Shown one piece after another: positions 10,850 through 18,954 of a stretch of DNA of 64,000 nt. Source of the DNA: Hermatobates lingyangjiaoensis (lineage: Eukaryota > Arthropoda > Insecta > Hemiptera > Hermatobatidae). The first letter of the stretch is position 1, and each line of letters begins with the position of its first letter. The translations under genes and the position numbers were made by a program. The notes under the pieces were generated by a model. The model worked only from the letters and a program-made list of their open reading frames with translations. It was not told the origin of the DNA and did no database searches. The stretch is from contig JAPFBL010000258.1 in assembly GCA_026182355.1 (NCBI GenBank), positions 301,501-365,500 on the forward strand, read 5' to 3'.

Positions 10850-11030
10850 AAATAATAAATACACATATAGACATATGTGTATTTATTATTTACTAATAAA
10901 TTACATTTATATGTGTATAAACATATACACATATAAATAGAAATTAGATAAAATAGACATATATGAAGCAAATAAGGAATAAAGTATAGAAAATCGACTT
11001 ATCTTAGAGACGGACGGACGGACGGACAAT
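10850..11030. repeat. AT-rich palindromes and (GGAC)n
   Basis: AATAAATACACATATAGACA / TATGTGTATTTATT forms a near-perfect hairpin at 10852-10887. A (GACG)n-like run, GACGGACGGACGGACGGAC, lies at 11008-11027. Confidence 0.7.
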
Positions 11031-11395
11031 GGGACGTGTAGCAACCGTAACTTACACTCTAATCAACACTACGTAACTTAGCTTATTTATTTTTTTAAAT
11101 ATTATGTTTCCCTTAACCTAAAGCGAATCCTAGCTCGCTAAGTTTGTACAGAGACAGAATTTTTGTTAATTTCTTTTCACTTTTTTTACTTTCCTTTCTA
11201 ATTTCCTCCTTGACTTTCTTTACTTTCACTCACTTCTTTTTTTCTTTCTTTCCTTCATTTCCACTCTTTCCATTGTCATCATTATGCTACGCTTCAACGT
11301 ACGTTATATCTTGGGAGAAATTTTGGTTTGAAAATTACGTCGTGTATCGAAATACTCCTGTGTTGGGTAGGTTCGTAAGTTGAGGTACTAGTGTG
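11030..11395 (-). repeat. Dispersed repeat R1, inverted copy
   Basis: GTAACTTACACT near 11050 and the CT-rich block 11160-11275 are the reverse complement of the R1 copy at 6720-7090. Confidence 0.4.
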
Positions 11396-11399
11396 ATAT

Positions 11400-11702
11400 C
11401 AATTTTTCATTAATATTAGAACTATAATACACCGTCTTACCTCGTATACTACTGCTGTAACTCTCTGACCGGTTTCGGGTGTCACCCATCTTCAAAAAGA
11501 ACCGATCCAAGTAGTCGTACATCCTGTTACGTAATTTTCCACTGCTGTCTATATTATCATTATTTAATTATTTTATAGTTAACATTATTTAGTCTAATTC
11601 TGTTCCTATTATTTTCGTCATTGTCAAGTCTGTCAAGTCGTCGTTTCATTTTCCTTCAAGGTTTAAATAATATATCGCTTTGATAATTTATTTGCTTGTT
11701 TA
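11400..11702 (-). repeat. PLE 3' UTR and terminal motif
   Basis: On the minus strand 11465-11505 reads TTGAAGATGGGTGACACCCG followed by AAACCGGTCAGAGAG: a stem-loop GGGTG-A-CACCC placed between TTGAAGAT and GAAACC. Together with the ORF end at 11703 it gives the usual PLE order of ORF, 3' UTR and terminal motif. Confidence 0.65.
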
Positions 11703-11856
11703 TTAAATTACCTGATTGTTTATGCTTAAATTTTCTAATTCTTCGGTTACGTTAAGTCTTTGTCCTTTCTGTCCTGTATTTATTAAGGCCATTAAATTTT
11801 CTAAACTGTCCGGTTCATGACCATGTTCTGTTAGGTGGTTTGCGTAATTAGATTTA
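11703..11856 (-). pseudogene. PLE GIY-YIG endonuclease, C-terminal half (split by a Tigger insertion)
   Basis: Minus-strand translation gives SNYANHLTEHGHEPDSLENL and then TGQKGQRLNVTEELE to a TAA at 11703-11705. The pattern, a conserved histidine in NHLTEHGH followed by a lysine/glycine turn and the EELE helix, is that of PLE-type GIY-YIG domains. The reading frame is intact. It connects in frame with the N-terminal half at 12679-13046 if the transposon between them and one copy of the TA duplication are removed. The Tigger therefore landed in a still-open frame or in one not yet heavily decayed here. Confidence 0.75.
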
Positions 11857-11954
11857 CAGTGGGACCTCTACATACGAGCTACTCTACTTACGAGAAACTC
11901 GAGATACGAGAGGTCTTTCGAGCAAAAATCTTGCTCTACATACGAGAGAAAATC

Positions 11955-12175
11955 CAAGTTACGAGAATTTCCAGATGGTTCCGCTAGGTGGCCAAGTTAC
12001 GAGAATTTCCAGATGGTTCCGCTAGGTGGCCAAGTTACGAGAATTTCCAGATGGTTCCGCTAGGTGGCCAAGTTACGAGAATTTCCAGATGGTTCCGCTA
12101 GGTGGCCAAGTTACGAGAATTTCCAGATGGTTCCGCTAGATGGCCAAGTTACGAGAATTTCCAGATGCTCCCGCT
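11955..12175. repeat. 38-bp minisatellite inside the Tigger element
   Basis: About six tandem copies of a 38-bp unit beginning AAGTTACGAGAATTTCCAGA and ending GCTAGGTGGCC. The unit is built from the subterminal CGAG-rich sequence of the element; the last copies diverge (TAGATGG). Confidence 0.9.
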
Positions 12176-12338
12176 AGATTTAAGCTCTTTTAATGACACT
12201 TGCCTTACACATTTCCGTAACATTTTGAAAGGGAGTCAGAGACAAACCTCCTTGGATAAGTTTTTCTTCAAAAGACCTATAGAAAGTGAAAGTGTTGCGA
12301 TTCTAGCTAAAAGGGCAAAAGAAAGCGAAGAAAAGTAA
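12175..12338 (+). pseudogene. Tigger/pogo transposase C-terminal remnant
   Basis: The open frame from 12102 begins in minisatellite and becomes protein-like from about 12175: LTHFRNILKGSQRQTSLDKF then FFKRPIESES and a KRAKESEEK end. The Q-R-Q-T-S-L-D-x-F-x-x-KRP motif with a charged tail is typical of Tigger/jerky-type transposase C-termini. No DDE catalytic domain lies upstream, so the product would be inactive even if made. Confidence 0.7.
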
Positions 12339-12678
12339 AAACTGATACAGTAATGTTAAAAAGCAAAAAAAAAGCAGAAAAAAGTGCATAAATAAATTAG
12401 TGCCGTAAAAAAATTTAGTTTTTCATAAAGTTAACTTTAATTTTAAGTGGAAGTGCTCATAACAAATGCTCATAATAAACTCGCATTTTATTTCGTTAAT
12501 ATCATCTTATTTATCTTATTACTGTATTTTTATGTTCAGTCACTATTTGAATGTGTTTTTAGTAATCAGGAAGATGTGTTCATAGTTATTTAGGGTTAAC
12601 TTGAATGATTTTGGGAGGCCGGGAACAAATTAATTGGTTTTCAGTTATTTCTTATGAGAAAAATTCGGTTCCACTGTA

Positions 12679-13046
12679 TTTGTATTATTTCGATAATCTT
12701 TAATATGTTCTTCATACCTTAGTTTCAGGGTTCTTTCCATTTGTACAATATATATTTGTTTATAATTTCTACACTTTAGCTTATTCATTCCGCTTTTTTC
12801 ATATTTATTAGTTTTATTTTCCGTTGAGTTATCTAGTATTTAGTTGATTGAATTATTTGTTTTAAATCCTATCTATATATTGTATTGTTTTAGTAACTCC
12901 CGATTTTATGACTTACTTCACCTATAAACATTATACATGTGTATTTATCAGTATTAGTTCTTTCATAATTATAATTTATTTTATTGGTTCTAAATTTTTA
13001 GCATTTTGTCTATTATATCCGTTATTATTTGCTATTGTTTTTATTA
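12679..13046 (-). pseudogene. PLE linker and GIY-YIG endonuclease, N-terminal half
   Basis: On the minus strand one frame gives CIMFIGEVSHKIG, another GFKTNNSIN, and then KYEKSGMNKLKCRNYKQIYI followed by RTLKLRYEEHIKDYRNN. This is the standard order of the PLE/endonuclease ORF end: a thumb segment with FIGE-SHKIG, then FKTNN, then the GIY-YIG core (here GMNKLKC ... QIYIVQ) and the R-x-x-EH motif. At least one frameshift and two or three stops separate the segments, and GIY has become GMN, so it is a pseudogene. It is interrupted at 12677 by Tigger and at 13047 by a TIR element. Confidence 0.75.
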
Positions 13047-13597
13047 CGGTCTTTTTCCGAAAATAAGACATCCCCCTACTGTGCTTTTCAGGACGTTTTG
13101 GGCTATAAGCCTTCCCCTGAAAATAGGCCACTAGTTAAGATAATGTGAAAAATATAATTCGTTAAAAAATTACTGTTGAATGTAGTAGGTATCTGTAGCA
13201 TGTCGTAATATTTTAGAGAATTCCTTGAAAAAAAAATATTCCATGAAATTTCTTGTTTAGCTCTAAAGTTCGTTTCAAGGAGGCTACTTAGACAAGAAGT
13301 GTTAATTTAACCTCAGCTATATTGCAAAACATGAGAGATTCAGACCAATGATTCTACAAGAAATAGATTTGGAGGAAAATCAGAACAGAATTCAAAATTT
13401 TGATAATTTATGACGATGTTCCAGAAGATGACATGACTGTAATCGACTAAATCTAAATTTTTGTATAAAAATAAATATTAAACAAAAATATGTAAATCTA
13501 CTTAATGTACTTGAAGCCCTCCTTCAAGAATAAGCCCTGGCACGGATTTTGACCTAAAAATAAAGTAAGACAGTGTCTTATTTTTGGAAAAAGTTTA
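13047..13597. mobile_element. TIR element family M2, copy 1
   Basis: The left end has GTCTTTTTCCGAAAATAAGA and the right end, reverse-complemented, CTTTTTCCAAAAATAAGACA. Subterminal blocks are GGGCTATAAGCC / AAGCCCTCC. A second copy occupies 55983-56530 and a 44-bp end piece lies at 14842-14885. It interrupts the PLE ORF between ELN and VIKTIANNNGY. No transposase frame; superfamily uncertain. Confidence 0.7.
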
Positions 13598-13665
13598 ATT
13601 CGTTATTAAAGTTACTTAAATTTATCGGAATTTTTAATGAAATGTTCTGCTCATGTTTAGTCTCT
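13598..13665 (-). pseudogene. PLE thumb-domain fragment
   Basis: The minus-strand translation ISLKIPINLSNFNNELN precedes the M2 element. The next residues, VIKTIANNNGYNRQNAKN, are found on the other side at about 12990-13046. Together they match the IP-x(5)-F-x-x-ELN-x-IK-x-IA-x-NNGY pattern common upstream of GIY-YIG in PLE-type ORFs. Short, so moderate confidence. Confidence 0.6.
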
Positions 13666-14275
13666 CGTGTGGCTGCCACTGCAACTTAACCTAATAATGT
13701 GGGCGCCAGGTTAGTCTAGTGGCAACGTGCTTGCCTCTGGTCTGGTAAGTCTAGTGGCAACGTGCTTGCTTCTGATCTGGTAAGTCTAGTGGCAACGTGC
13801 TTGGCTCTGGGCTGGTTAGTCTAGTGGCAACGTGCTTGCTTCTGGCCTGGTAAGTCTAGTGGCAACGTGCTTGCTTCTGATCTGGGAAGTCTAGTGGCAA
13901 CGTGCTTGCTTCTGGTCTGGTAAGTCTAGTGGCAACGTGCTTGCCACTGGTCTGGTAAGTCTAGTGGCAACGTGCTTGCTTCTGGTCTGGTAAGTCTAGT
14001 GGCAACGTGCTTGCTTCTGGTCTGATAAGTCTGGAGTTCAATGCCCACTCTCACGCTCGATTTTTTTACGTAACAGTCGAAAAAAATGAACCTGTCATCC
14101 CTAATTGAAGCCTCTACTTTTGTCACGTACACATTAAAGATCCCATACTCTAAATATACTTGATTTAGGCAAAAATTTAAGATTTCCAATATAGAATGTT
14201 TGGTATCCCATGAGGGCTATAGTTCGTCAAAGTATCTGTGTTCTCAAAGTGGGACAACCACTGCAACCTAACCTA
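13655..14275 (+). repeat. SINE with tandemly expanded box A region, preceded by a SINE 3' end
   Basis: A SINE 3' tail (TGCCACTGCAACTTAACCTA, 13674-13693) abuts a new SINE head (GGCGCCAGGTTAGTCTAGTG). After the head, a 35-bp unit, TAAGTCTAGTGGCAACGTGC plus TTGCTTCTGGTCTGG, repeats about nine times to 14025. Then come box B-like GAGTTCAATGCCC, the body and a CTGCAACCTAACCTAA tail at 14258-14275. The first unit has a good box A (TAGTCTAGTGG); later ones have AAGTCTAGTGG, losing the leading T. Confidence 0.8.
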
Positions 14276-14841
14276 ATATTGTTATAGAAATAAATTAATA
14301 AAAAAAAAACTCCATTTATATATTAAATGCACATATTAATTATTCTATTTAAAATTCATTCTCAACCCGTTGAAGTCTGGTTATTCCTGACCTACATATT
14401 GAACAAGACGTTGATCTGATAACAATTTTAAGTGTCATTTCAGATTTTAGAAAAAAAAATACAGCATACATTTAAAATCCATCTCACAGTTTAAGCACAG
14501 ATCACTTTCTTTTGTCAAGGTCATTTTTGGTTATTAAAGAAATTTAGACTGCAAGGATCGAATTGACCTTATTGATGATAAATGTCTTAATTAGATGTTT
14601 ATAGGAAGGTCAATTTGTAATGTATTGATTTTTTTTTATGCCTTTCATTGTTTATTATGTTATCATTTTTGCATGACCTTGTATGTTTTTTATTACTCAT
14701 ATATCAAGAGGAATGGTGGATTGATTCCGCTTGCAATAGTTCGTGGTGAATTGCTTGATTTGTTATACTGGCCCAATGCCACATAAATCCTTTAAAAGCA
14801 AGATAACAATGTTTTTGAGCTCTGGTAGTTTTTTTTGGTTA
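14276..14841. other. No gene seen
   Basis: AT-rich unassigned sequence; the open frame at 14595-14786 is low-complexity and not supported. Confidence 0.5.
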
Positions 14842-14885
14842 TATCGTCTTTTTCCGAAAATAAGACACTGTCTTACTTTATTCTT
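14842..14885. mobile_element. TIR element M2 end fragment
   Basis: GTCTTTTTCCGAAAATAAGA then CACTGTCTTACTTTATTCTT matches the reverse complement of the right end of M2 (13560-13595). Confidence 0.6.
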
Positions 14886-15083
14886 AGGTATAAAAAGTAA
14901 AAGTATGTAATGAAATAGACTAATTAACTTACGCTCTATTAAATGCTAATTAGAGAATATAATGAGGGCTAATTATCATGACTTTGATTTGTAGCTGTAG
15001 TTTAATTACAGCAATTAGATATGCTCAGTTATCAATATTATGACAAAGCGTGACACACGCGGTTACTACCGTCTTAGCGATAC
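14886..15083 (-). mobile_element. Helitron B 5' fragment
   Basis: Reverse complement of Helitron B positions 1-190: ATGACAAAGCGTGACACACG near 15040 and TAATTACAGCAATTAGATAT near 15010 are diagnostic. The 3' part is absent; it is fused to the M2 end. Confidence 0.6.
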
Positions 15084-15094
15084 AATACAACGTA

Positions 15095-15262
15095 AGTAGA
15101 CAAGAAAAAAGTAGTGCCTTATTCTTGCATATAAAAAATGAAGAACATCATATTGATTGGACAGGAGCTAAATTTATTACCTATGAAAAATCAATGTTGT
15201 TAAGAAATATTATTGAATCGTCTCTAATTAATTTTAACAGATCAAATATTATAAACATTAGT
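15095..15262 (+). pseudogene. PLE GIY-YIG endonuclease C-terminal fragment
   Basis: The translation SALFLHIKNEEHHIDWTGAK then FITYEKSMLLRNIIESSLIN matches the end of PLE GIY-YIG domains. The histidine pair HH, the IDW-x-x-AK strand, an E in the loop and the R-x-IIE helix carrying the metal-binding-type glutamate appear in order. It then runs as NRSNIINISNG into terminal PLE sequence at 15265. The N-terminal GIY and YIG strands are missing, so it is a remnant. Its family differs from the GIY-YIG copies at 534, 44739, 53857 and 61556. Confidence 0.7.
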
Positions 15263-15264
15263 AA

Positions 15265-15464
15265 CGGTCTTTTCCGGGACGGGTTGCCGGGACGGTTTCC
15301 TGCCGTTGTGTTTCCGGCGTGCTTGGTCGCCCATTCTCTTTTCTCCTGAAGACGGATCATCCGAAAATTTGAGTTTGTAAGTGTATCTCTTTCTCTGTGT
15401 GTTGCTTTTCTTCATTTTGGAACTGATTTGCGTCCAGTTTGGATCGTTTTTTCGAATTTTCAGT

Positions 15465-15465
<1 letters not shown>
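15265..15465 (+). repeat. PLE terminal segment, family P3
   Basis: GC-rich upstream part, then CTCCTGAAGACGGATCATCC and GAAAATTTGAGTTTGTAAGT (15342-15380), ending GTCCAGTTTGGATCG before (TA)n. The same order is seen at 17817-18165, 52618-52920 and 53468-53605. It follows a PLE ORF end directly, as in head-to-tail PLE arrays. Confidence 0.7.

Positions 15466-15516
<51 letters not shown>
15466..15516. repeat. (TA)n microsatellite
   Basis: About 25 TA units separating the P3 terminal segment from the following PLE N-terminal palindrome. Confidence 0.95.
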
Positions 15517-15521
<5 letters not shown>

Positions 15522-15629
15522 GGTTTGATTAAATAATACGCCATATTTACGGTTGACTAGTTTCCTTCTGTATTTCACAAGGGATCTGAATAATTCCCTA
15601 ATAATTATTCTATCTTCTTGTACAAACAT
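15517..15629 (-). pseudogene. PLE ORF N-terminal fragment, left arm
   Basis: Minus-strand residues LFRSLVKYRRKLVNRKYGVL then FNQTC, after which the frame passes into (TA)n. This is the conserved N-terminal PLE motif of basic helix, then FN-x-x-C, then LLPKYTN. The right arm at 15945-16065 has the same text with the continuation INEGLLPKYTNIYI. Confidence 0.65.
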
Positions 15630-16040
15630 CTAAATTGAATAGAACATTTCCAATGGTTCCATTGTCTTTAAATCTTGCATTTCCACTAATTTTACTATTG
15701 TCACAACAATCACATCTAGTACTATTACTATTACTACTACTACTATTATCACTACTATCGACATGTTTCGACTGCTCGTCAGTCAAAACATGTCGATGTT
15801 TCTACTACTACATTATTATAGTAGTGATAATAGTAGTAGTAGTAATAGCAATAGTACTAGATGTGATTGTTGTGACAATAGTAAAATTAGTTGAAATGCA
15901 AGATTTAAAGACAATGGAACCATTGGAAATGTTCTATTCAATTTAGATGTTTGTACAAGAAGATTATTCAGATCCCTTGAGAAATACACAAGGAAACTAG
16001 TCAATCGTAAATATGGCGTATTATTTAATCAAACCTGTAT
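15518..16040. repeat. PLE palindrome, about 250-bp arms
   Basis: The arms 15518-15770 and 15785-16040 are reverse complements with few mismatches, centred near 15779. The centre carries CGACATGTTTCGACTGCTCG and AAAACATGTCG, i.e. the terminal motif on the minus strand (CTGACGAGCAGTCGAAACAT). The inner arms are trinucleotide-rich (ACT/AGT). They encode poly-Ser/Asn in the PLE frame and hydrophobic poly-Val/Leu in the other frames, which are not genes. Confidence 0.85.
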
Positions 16041-16070
16041 AAATGAAGGACTGCTTCCTAAATATACTAA
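15945..16070 (+). pseudogene. PLE ORF N-terminal fragment, right arm
   Basis: The translation RRLFRSLEKYTRKLVNRKYG then VLFNQTCINEGLLPKYTNIY is the N-terminal PLE signature. It breaks off at codons ACTAATATATATATT, where it meets an oppositely oriented PLE of another family. Confidence 0.7.
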
Positions 16071-16071
16071 T

Positions 16072-16236
16072 ATATATATTAGTGTATATTGGCAGCAGAT
16101 TCTCTTGTAAACATATTTTATTAAAGTAGACGGCAGCTTCCGCATTTACGACTTTTTTGCTCGTTTTCTCTAGTTTTCTTACTAGTTTTTTCTGGTAGGG
16201 AGTGATTTCATGGAGGAGTTGTCCCAGAGACATCAA
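16072..16236 (-). pseudogene. PLE ORF N-terminal fragment, second family
   Basis: Minus-strand residues: MSLGQLLHEITPYQKKLVRK then LEKTSKKVVNAEAAVYFNKI, then CLQENLLPIYTNIYI. Same N-terminal signature as the neighbour but clearly diverged. It faces the plus-strand copy end to end across the shared TNIYI codons. Confidence 0.7.
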
Positions 16237-17006
16237 AGAAATAATCTTTTAGCTTAATTAATAATATTATATTTTTACACTTACAAGCTTTCGATTTTCT
16301 CAGAAATCATCTTCAGGTATATATCATTATTAAACAGATTAAATTCACACAATAAAATTTTCCAAATGTTAAACAGACATTAAAAGGAATAAAAATTTAG
16401 ATGTTAATAGAACTAGATGAACTTTGTGAAAAAACAAAACAAGTCCACTGTGACAAGTGTAAGGTTACAACTTGTCATTCACATTGCCTGGGGGTCCTGT
16501 CAATGTAGGCTTATTAAGTTTACAAGAACTATCGAAGTTCTTACAACTTGGTATTATGCCTATACAATTGGCCTGAATGTTGTAAGAACTTCGATAGTTC
16601 TTATAAACTTAATAAGCCTACATTGACAGGACCCCCAGGCAATGTGAATGACAAGTTGTAACCTTACACTTGTCACAGTGGACTTGTTTTGTTTTTTCAC
16701 AAAGTTCATCTAGTTCTATTAACATCTAAATTTTTATTCCTTTTAATGTCTGTTTAACATTTGGAAAATTTTATTGTGTGAATTTAATCTGTTTAATAAT
16801 GATATATACCTGAAGATGATTTCTGAGAAAATCGAAAGCTTGTAAGTGTAAAAATATAATATTATTAATTAAGCTAAAAGATTATTTCTTTGATGTCTCT
16901 GGGACAACTCCTCCATGAAATCACTCCCTACCAGAAAAAACTAGTAAGAAAACTAGAGAAAACGAGCAAAAAAGTCGTAAATGCGGAAGCTGCCGTCTAC
17001 TTTAAT
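16120..17006. repeat. PLE palindrome, about 428-bp arms and 31-nt loop
   Basis: Arms 16120-16547 and 16579-17006 look near-identical in inverse orientation. Each arm contains, from outside to inside, the PLE N-terminal coding piece, the motif CTGAAGATGATTTCTGAGAA then AATCGAAAGCTTGTAAGTG, and a long A/T region. The right arm breaks at FNN directly into (TA)n at 17007. Confidence 0.9.
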
Positions 17007-17033
17007 AATAATATATATATATATATATATATA

Positions 17034-17190
17034 TAGTTCAATATAAACAAAGAAACATAGAGAAATCAGAAGAACACACTTACAGTCTCTAAGACTGTAA
17101 GAGACTGTAAGTGTGTTCTTCTGATTTCTCTATGTTTCTTTGTTTATATTGAACTATATTTGTCCGTTTTGGATCGTATTTCCAACGAAA
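17034..17190. repeat. PLE terminal palindrome, family P2, short form
   Basis: AGTTCAATATAAACAAAGAA ... CTTACAGTCTCTAAG is followed by its complement, with an almost absent loop near 17095. Then GTCCGTTTTGGATCG leads to TA repeats. The internal motif part (GAAGACGGTT) is deleted in this copy. Confidence 0.85.
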
Positions 17191-17191
17191 A

Positions 17192-17227
17192 AAAGTATAT
17201 ATATATTATATATATATATATATATAT
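17192..17227. repeat. (TA)n
   Basis: TA tract joining families P2 and P1. Confidence 0.9.
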
Positions 17228-17452
17228 CAATGATCAAACCACAATAAGAAATGGGAAAACAAGACTAAGATCTTTCAACCGTAACAAGCAGTCTTCGTCA
17301 GAGTCAAAAACCCAACTGAAGTTGGGTTTCAGTTGGGTTTTTGACTCTGACGAAGACCGCTTGTTACGGTTGAAAGATCTTAGTCTTGTTTTCCCATTTC
17401 TTATTGTGGTTTGATCATTGATTGTTGTTTCACGTGTTTATGTGAAATCTTT
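17228..17452. repeat. Snapback P1, copy 1
   Basis: GATCAAACCACAATAAGAAA ... CCGTAACAAGCGGTCTTCGT ... CAAAAACCCAACTG is followed by the reverse complement, with about 100-bp arms. On the right arm it reads CTGACGAAGACCGCTTGTTA then CGGTTGAAAGATC. The right arm is longer and ends TTTCACGTGTTTATGTGAAA. Six other copies exist. Confidence 0.9.
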
Positions 17453-17467
17453 ATATATATATATATA

Positions 17468-17554
17468 CCATGATAAACGAAAAACGGTCCGGCAGGACAA
17501 ATAACAATTAAAATAAGCAGTAACACATAAACAGAAACACAACAAAGACTCACT

Positions 17555-17606
<52 letters not shown>

Positions 17607-17801
17607 ATATACTTAAAATAAACTGTGACATATAGACAGAAACATAAGAAAGACTCACTTTCAATATTTCGACCGCCATTATATTTTCGCCATTATTTCG
17701 GTCGAAATATTGAAAAGTGAATCTTTGTTATGTTTCTGTCTATATGTCACAGTTTATTTTAAGTGTAATCTGTCCTGCCGGACCGTTTCCGTTTATCATG
17801 G
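17468..17801. repeat. PLE palindrome, family P5, with internal (TA)n
   Basis: The outer ends CCATGATAAACGAAAAACGG and CCGTTTCCGTTTATCATGG are inverted. Inside are (TA)n at 17560-17609 and a second palindrome 17612-17765 centred at the TTTCGACCGCCATTATAT / ATTATTTCGGTCGAAATA region. Confidence 0.8.
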
Positions 17802-17816
17802 TTATATATATATATA

Positions 17817-18165
17817 TTCACTTGATAAACGGAAATACGATCCAAACTAGACACAATAACTGTTCAACATTGAAGATAGGTAGCACAATTTTTTCCCCCT
17901 ACAATTCCTTCTGAATCATTCAGATTTTCCCAACTGGTATTGTTTATCTGTATTTCTGTTTATATTTTCTCTTAATTCTATTACTTCAAGACCGGGCACG
18001 GAGAGCAGCACCGGCGGTTGCCGTGCCGGTTACTAGCCGTTGCGTCTACAACGTGCTTGGTCTCCCTTTCTCTTTTCTCCTTAAGACGGATTACCCGAAA
18101 ATTTGAGTCTGTAAGTGTGTTTCTTTTACTTTCTGTGCTACCTATCTTCAATTTTGAATTGTTAT
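17817..18165 (+). repeat. PLE terminal segment, family P3
   Basis: Begins TTCACTTGATAAACGGAAAT, includes a GC-rich hairpin-forming part (CACCGGCGGTTGCCGTGCCG, 18009-18028), then CTTAAGACGGATTACCCGAA and TTTGAGTCTGTAAGTGTG, and ends in (TA)n. Confidence 0.75.
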
Positions 18166-18177
18166 ATATATATATGA

Positions 18178-18950
18178 CAGTATCTCGCACTACTATCATC
18201 GTCGAGATCGCAAGACACTTGAGCTACTCTGACTCCAATTTTTGGGAATGTAGTGATATTTTTTTTTATTTAACGTTATTCAGTTAATAAGTGATATATA
18301 TTTAATTTTTCGTCTCTATCTTCTTCGAAAATGGGTGAACAAACAAACAAACAAACATCTCATCTCCATCTTCTTCGAAAATGGATGAACAAACAAACAA
18401 ACAATTAACAAACTAACGAATTTTATAGATAGAGATTATTATTGTGGTTTTTTTAAACGGAAAAGGTAGTATGGAACACTTACAACAATTTAGATTGTGA
18501 CTATTGGAAGTACGACCAGATTAGTACGCCTCTTACACCAGATTAGTACGCAATCATAAGAGGATGCTATCTTGAATTAAAGTTTAATATCATCAGCAAA
18601 GAATACTTTAACATAATAAGAATAAAAAAAATAGTGCCTAATAAATATAGTTGATAAATATTGAAAACAGTATTGTTATTATATAACGAGTTTGTGGAGA
18701 CGATGTTTGAGATGGTTGAATTTAATAGGTGACAAGTTGAGATGACAGAATATGCCCTCGTTATGCTTGTTATCGTATTTAATTATAGACCTCATTTGCC
18801 TGGCCAATCACCTTCCTTGCCTCCAGACAATCAACTTAGAATGTCCTATTTATAACTATCCCATTAAACATGCTACCTATCTCCGTATGTATTAATCAAG
18901 AATGCGAAATTTAGTTGTATAAAACCTGGAATGGAATAATATTCTGAAAG
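18178..18950. other. No gene seen; short duplicated (CAAA)n block
   Basis: A near-duplicate pair, CATCTTCTTCGAAAATGG followed by (CAAA)n, at 18360-18402 repeats 18318-18356. The rest is unassigned. Confidence 0.5.
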
Positions 18951-18954
18951 TTTA

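Larger units (their letters stand above)
11857..12676 (+). mobile_element. pogo/Tigger-type (Tc1/mariner superfamily) element, internally deleted
   Basis: The left end is CAGTGGGACCTCTACATACG and the right end, reverse-complemented, CAGTGGAACCGAATTTTTCT. Both start CAGTGG-ACC, the pogo/Tigger type of terminus. TA dinucleotides flank both ends (11855-11856 and 12677-12678), as expected for the TA target duplication. The element is 820 bp. It retains only the C-terminal tail of the transposase and an internal minisatellite, so the DNA-binding and DDE domains are gone. It interrupts the PLE GIY-YIG frame. Confidence 0.8.

Noticed and set aside
15242..15629. Long open frames rich in IYIYIY beside (TA)n tracts
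   Set aside because: TATATA translates to Tyr-Ile without stops, so these frames are produced by the microsatellite. Only the PLE-like residues outside the tract are kept.
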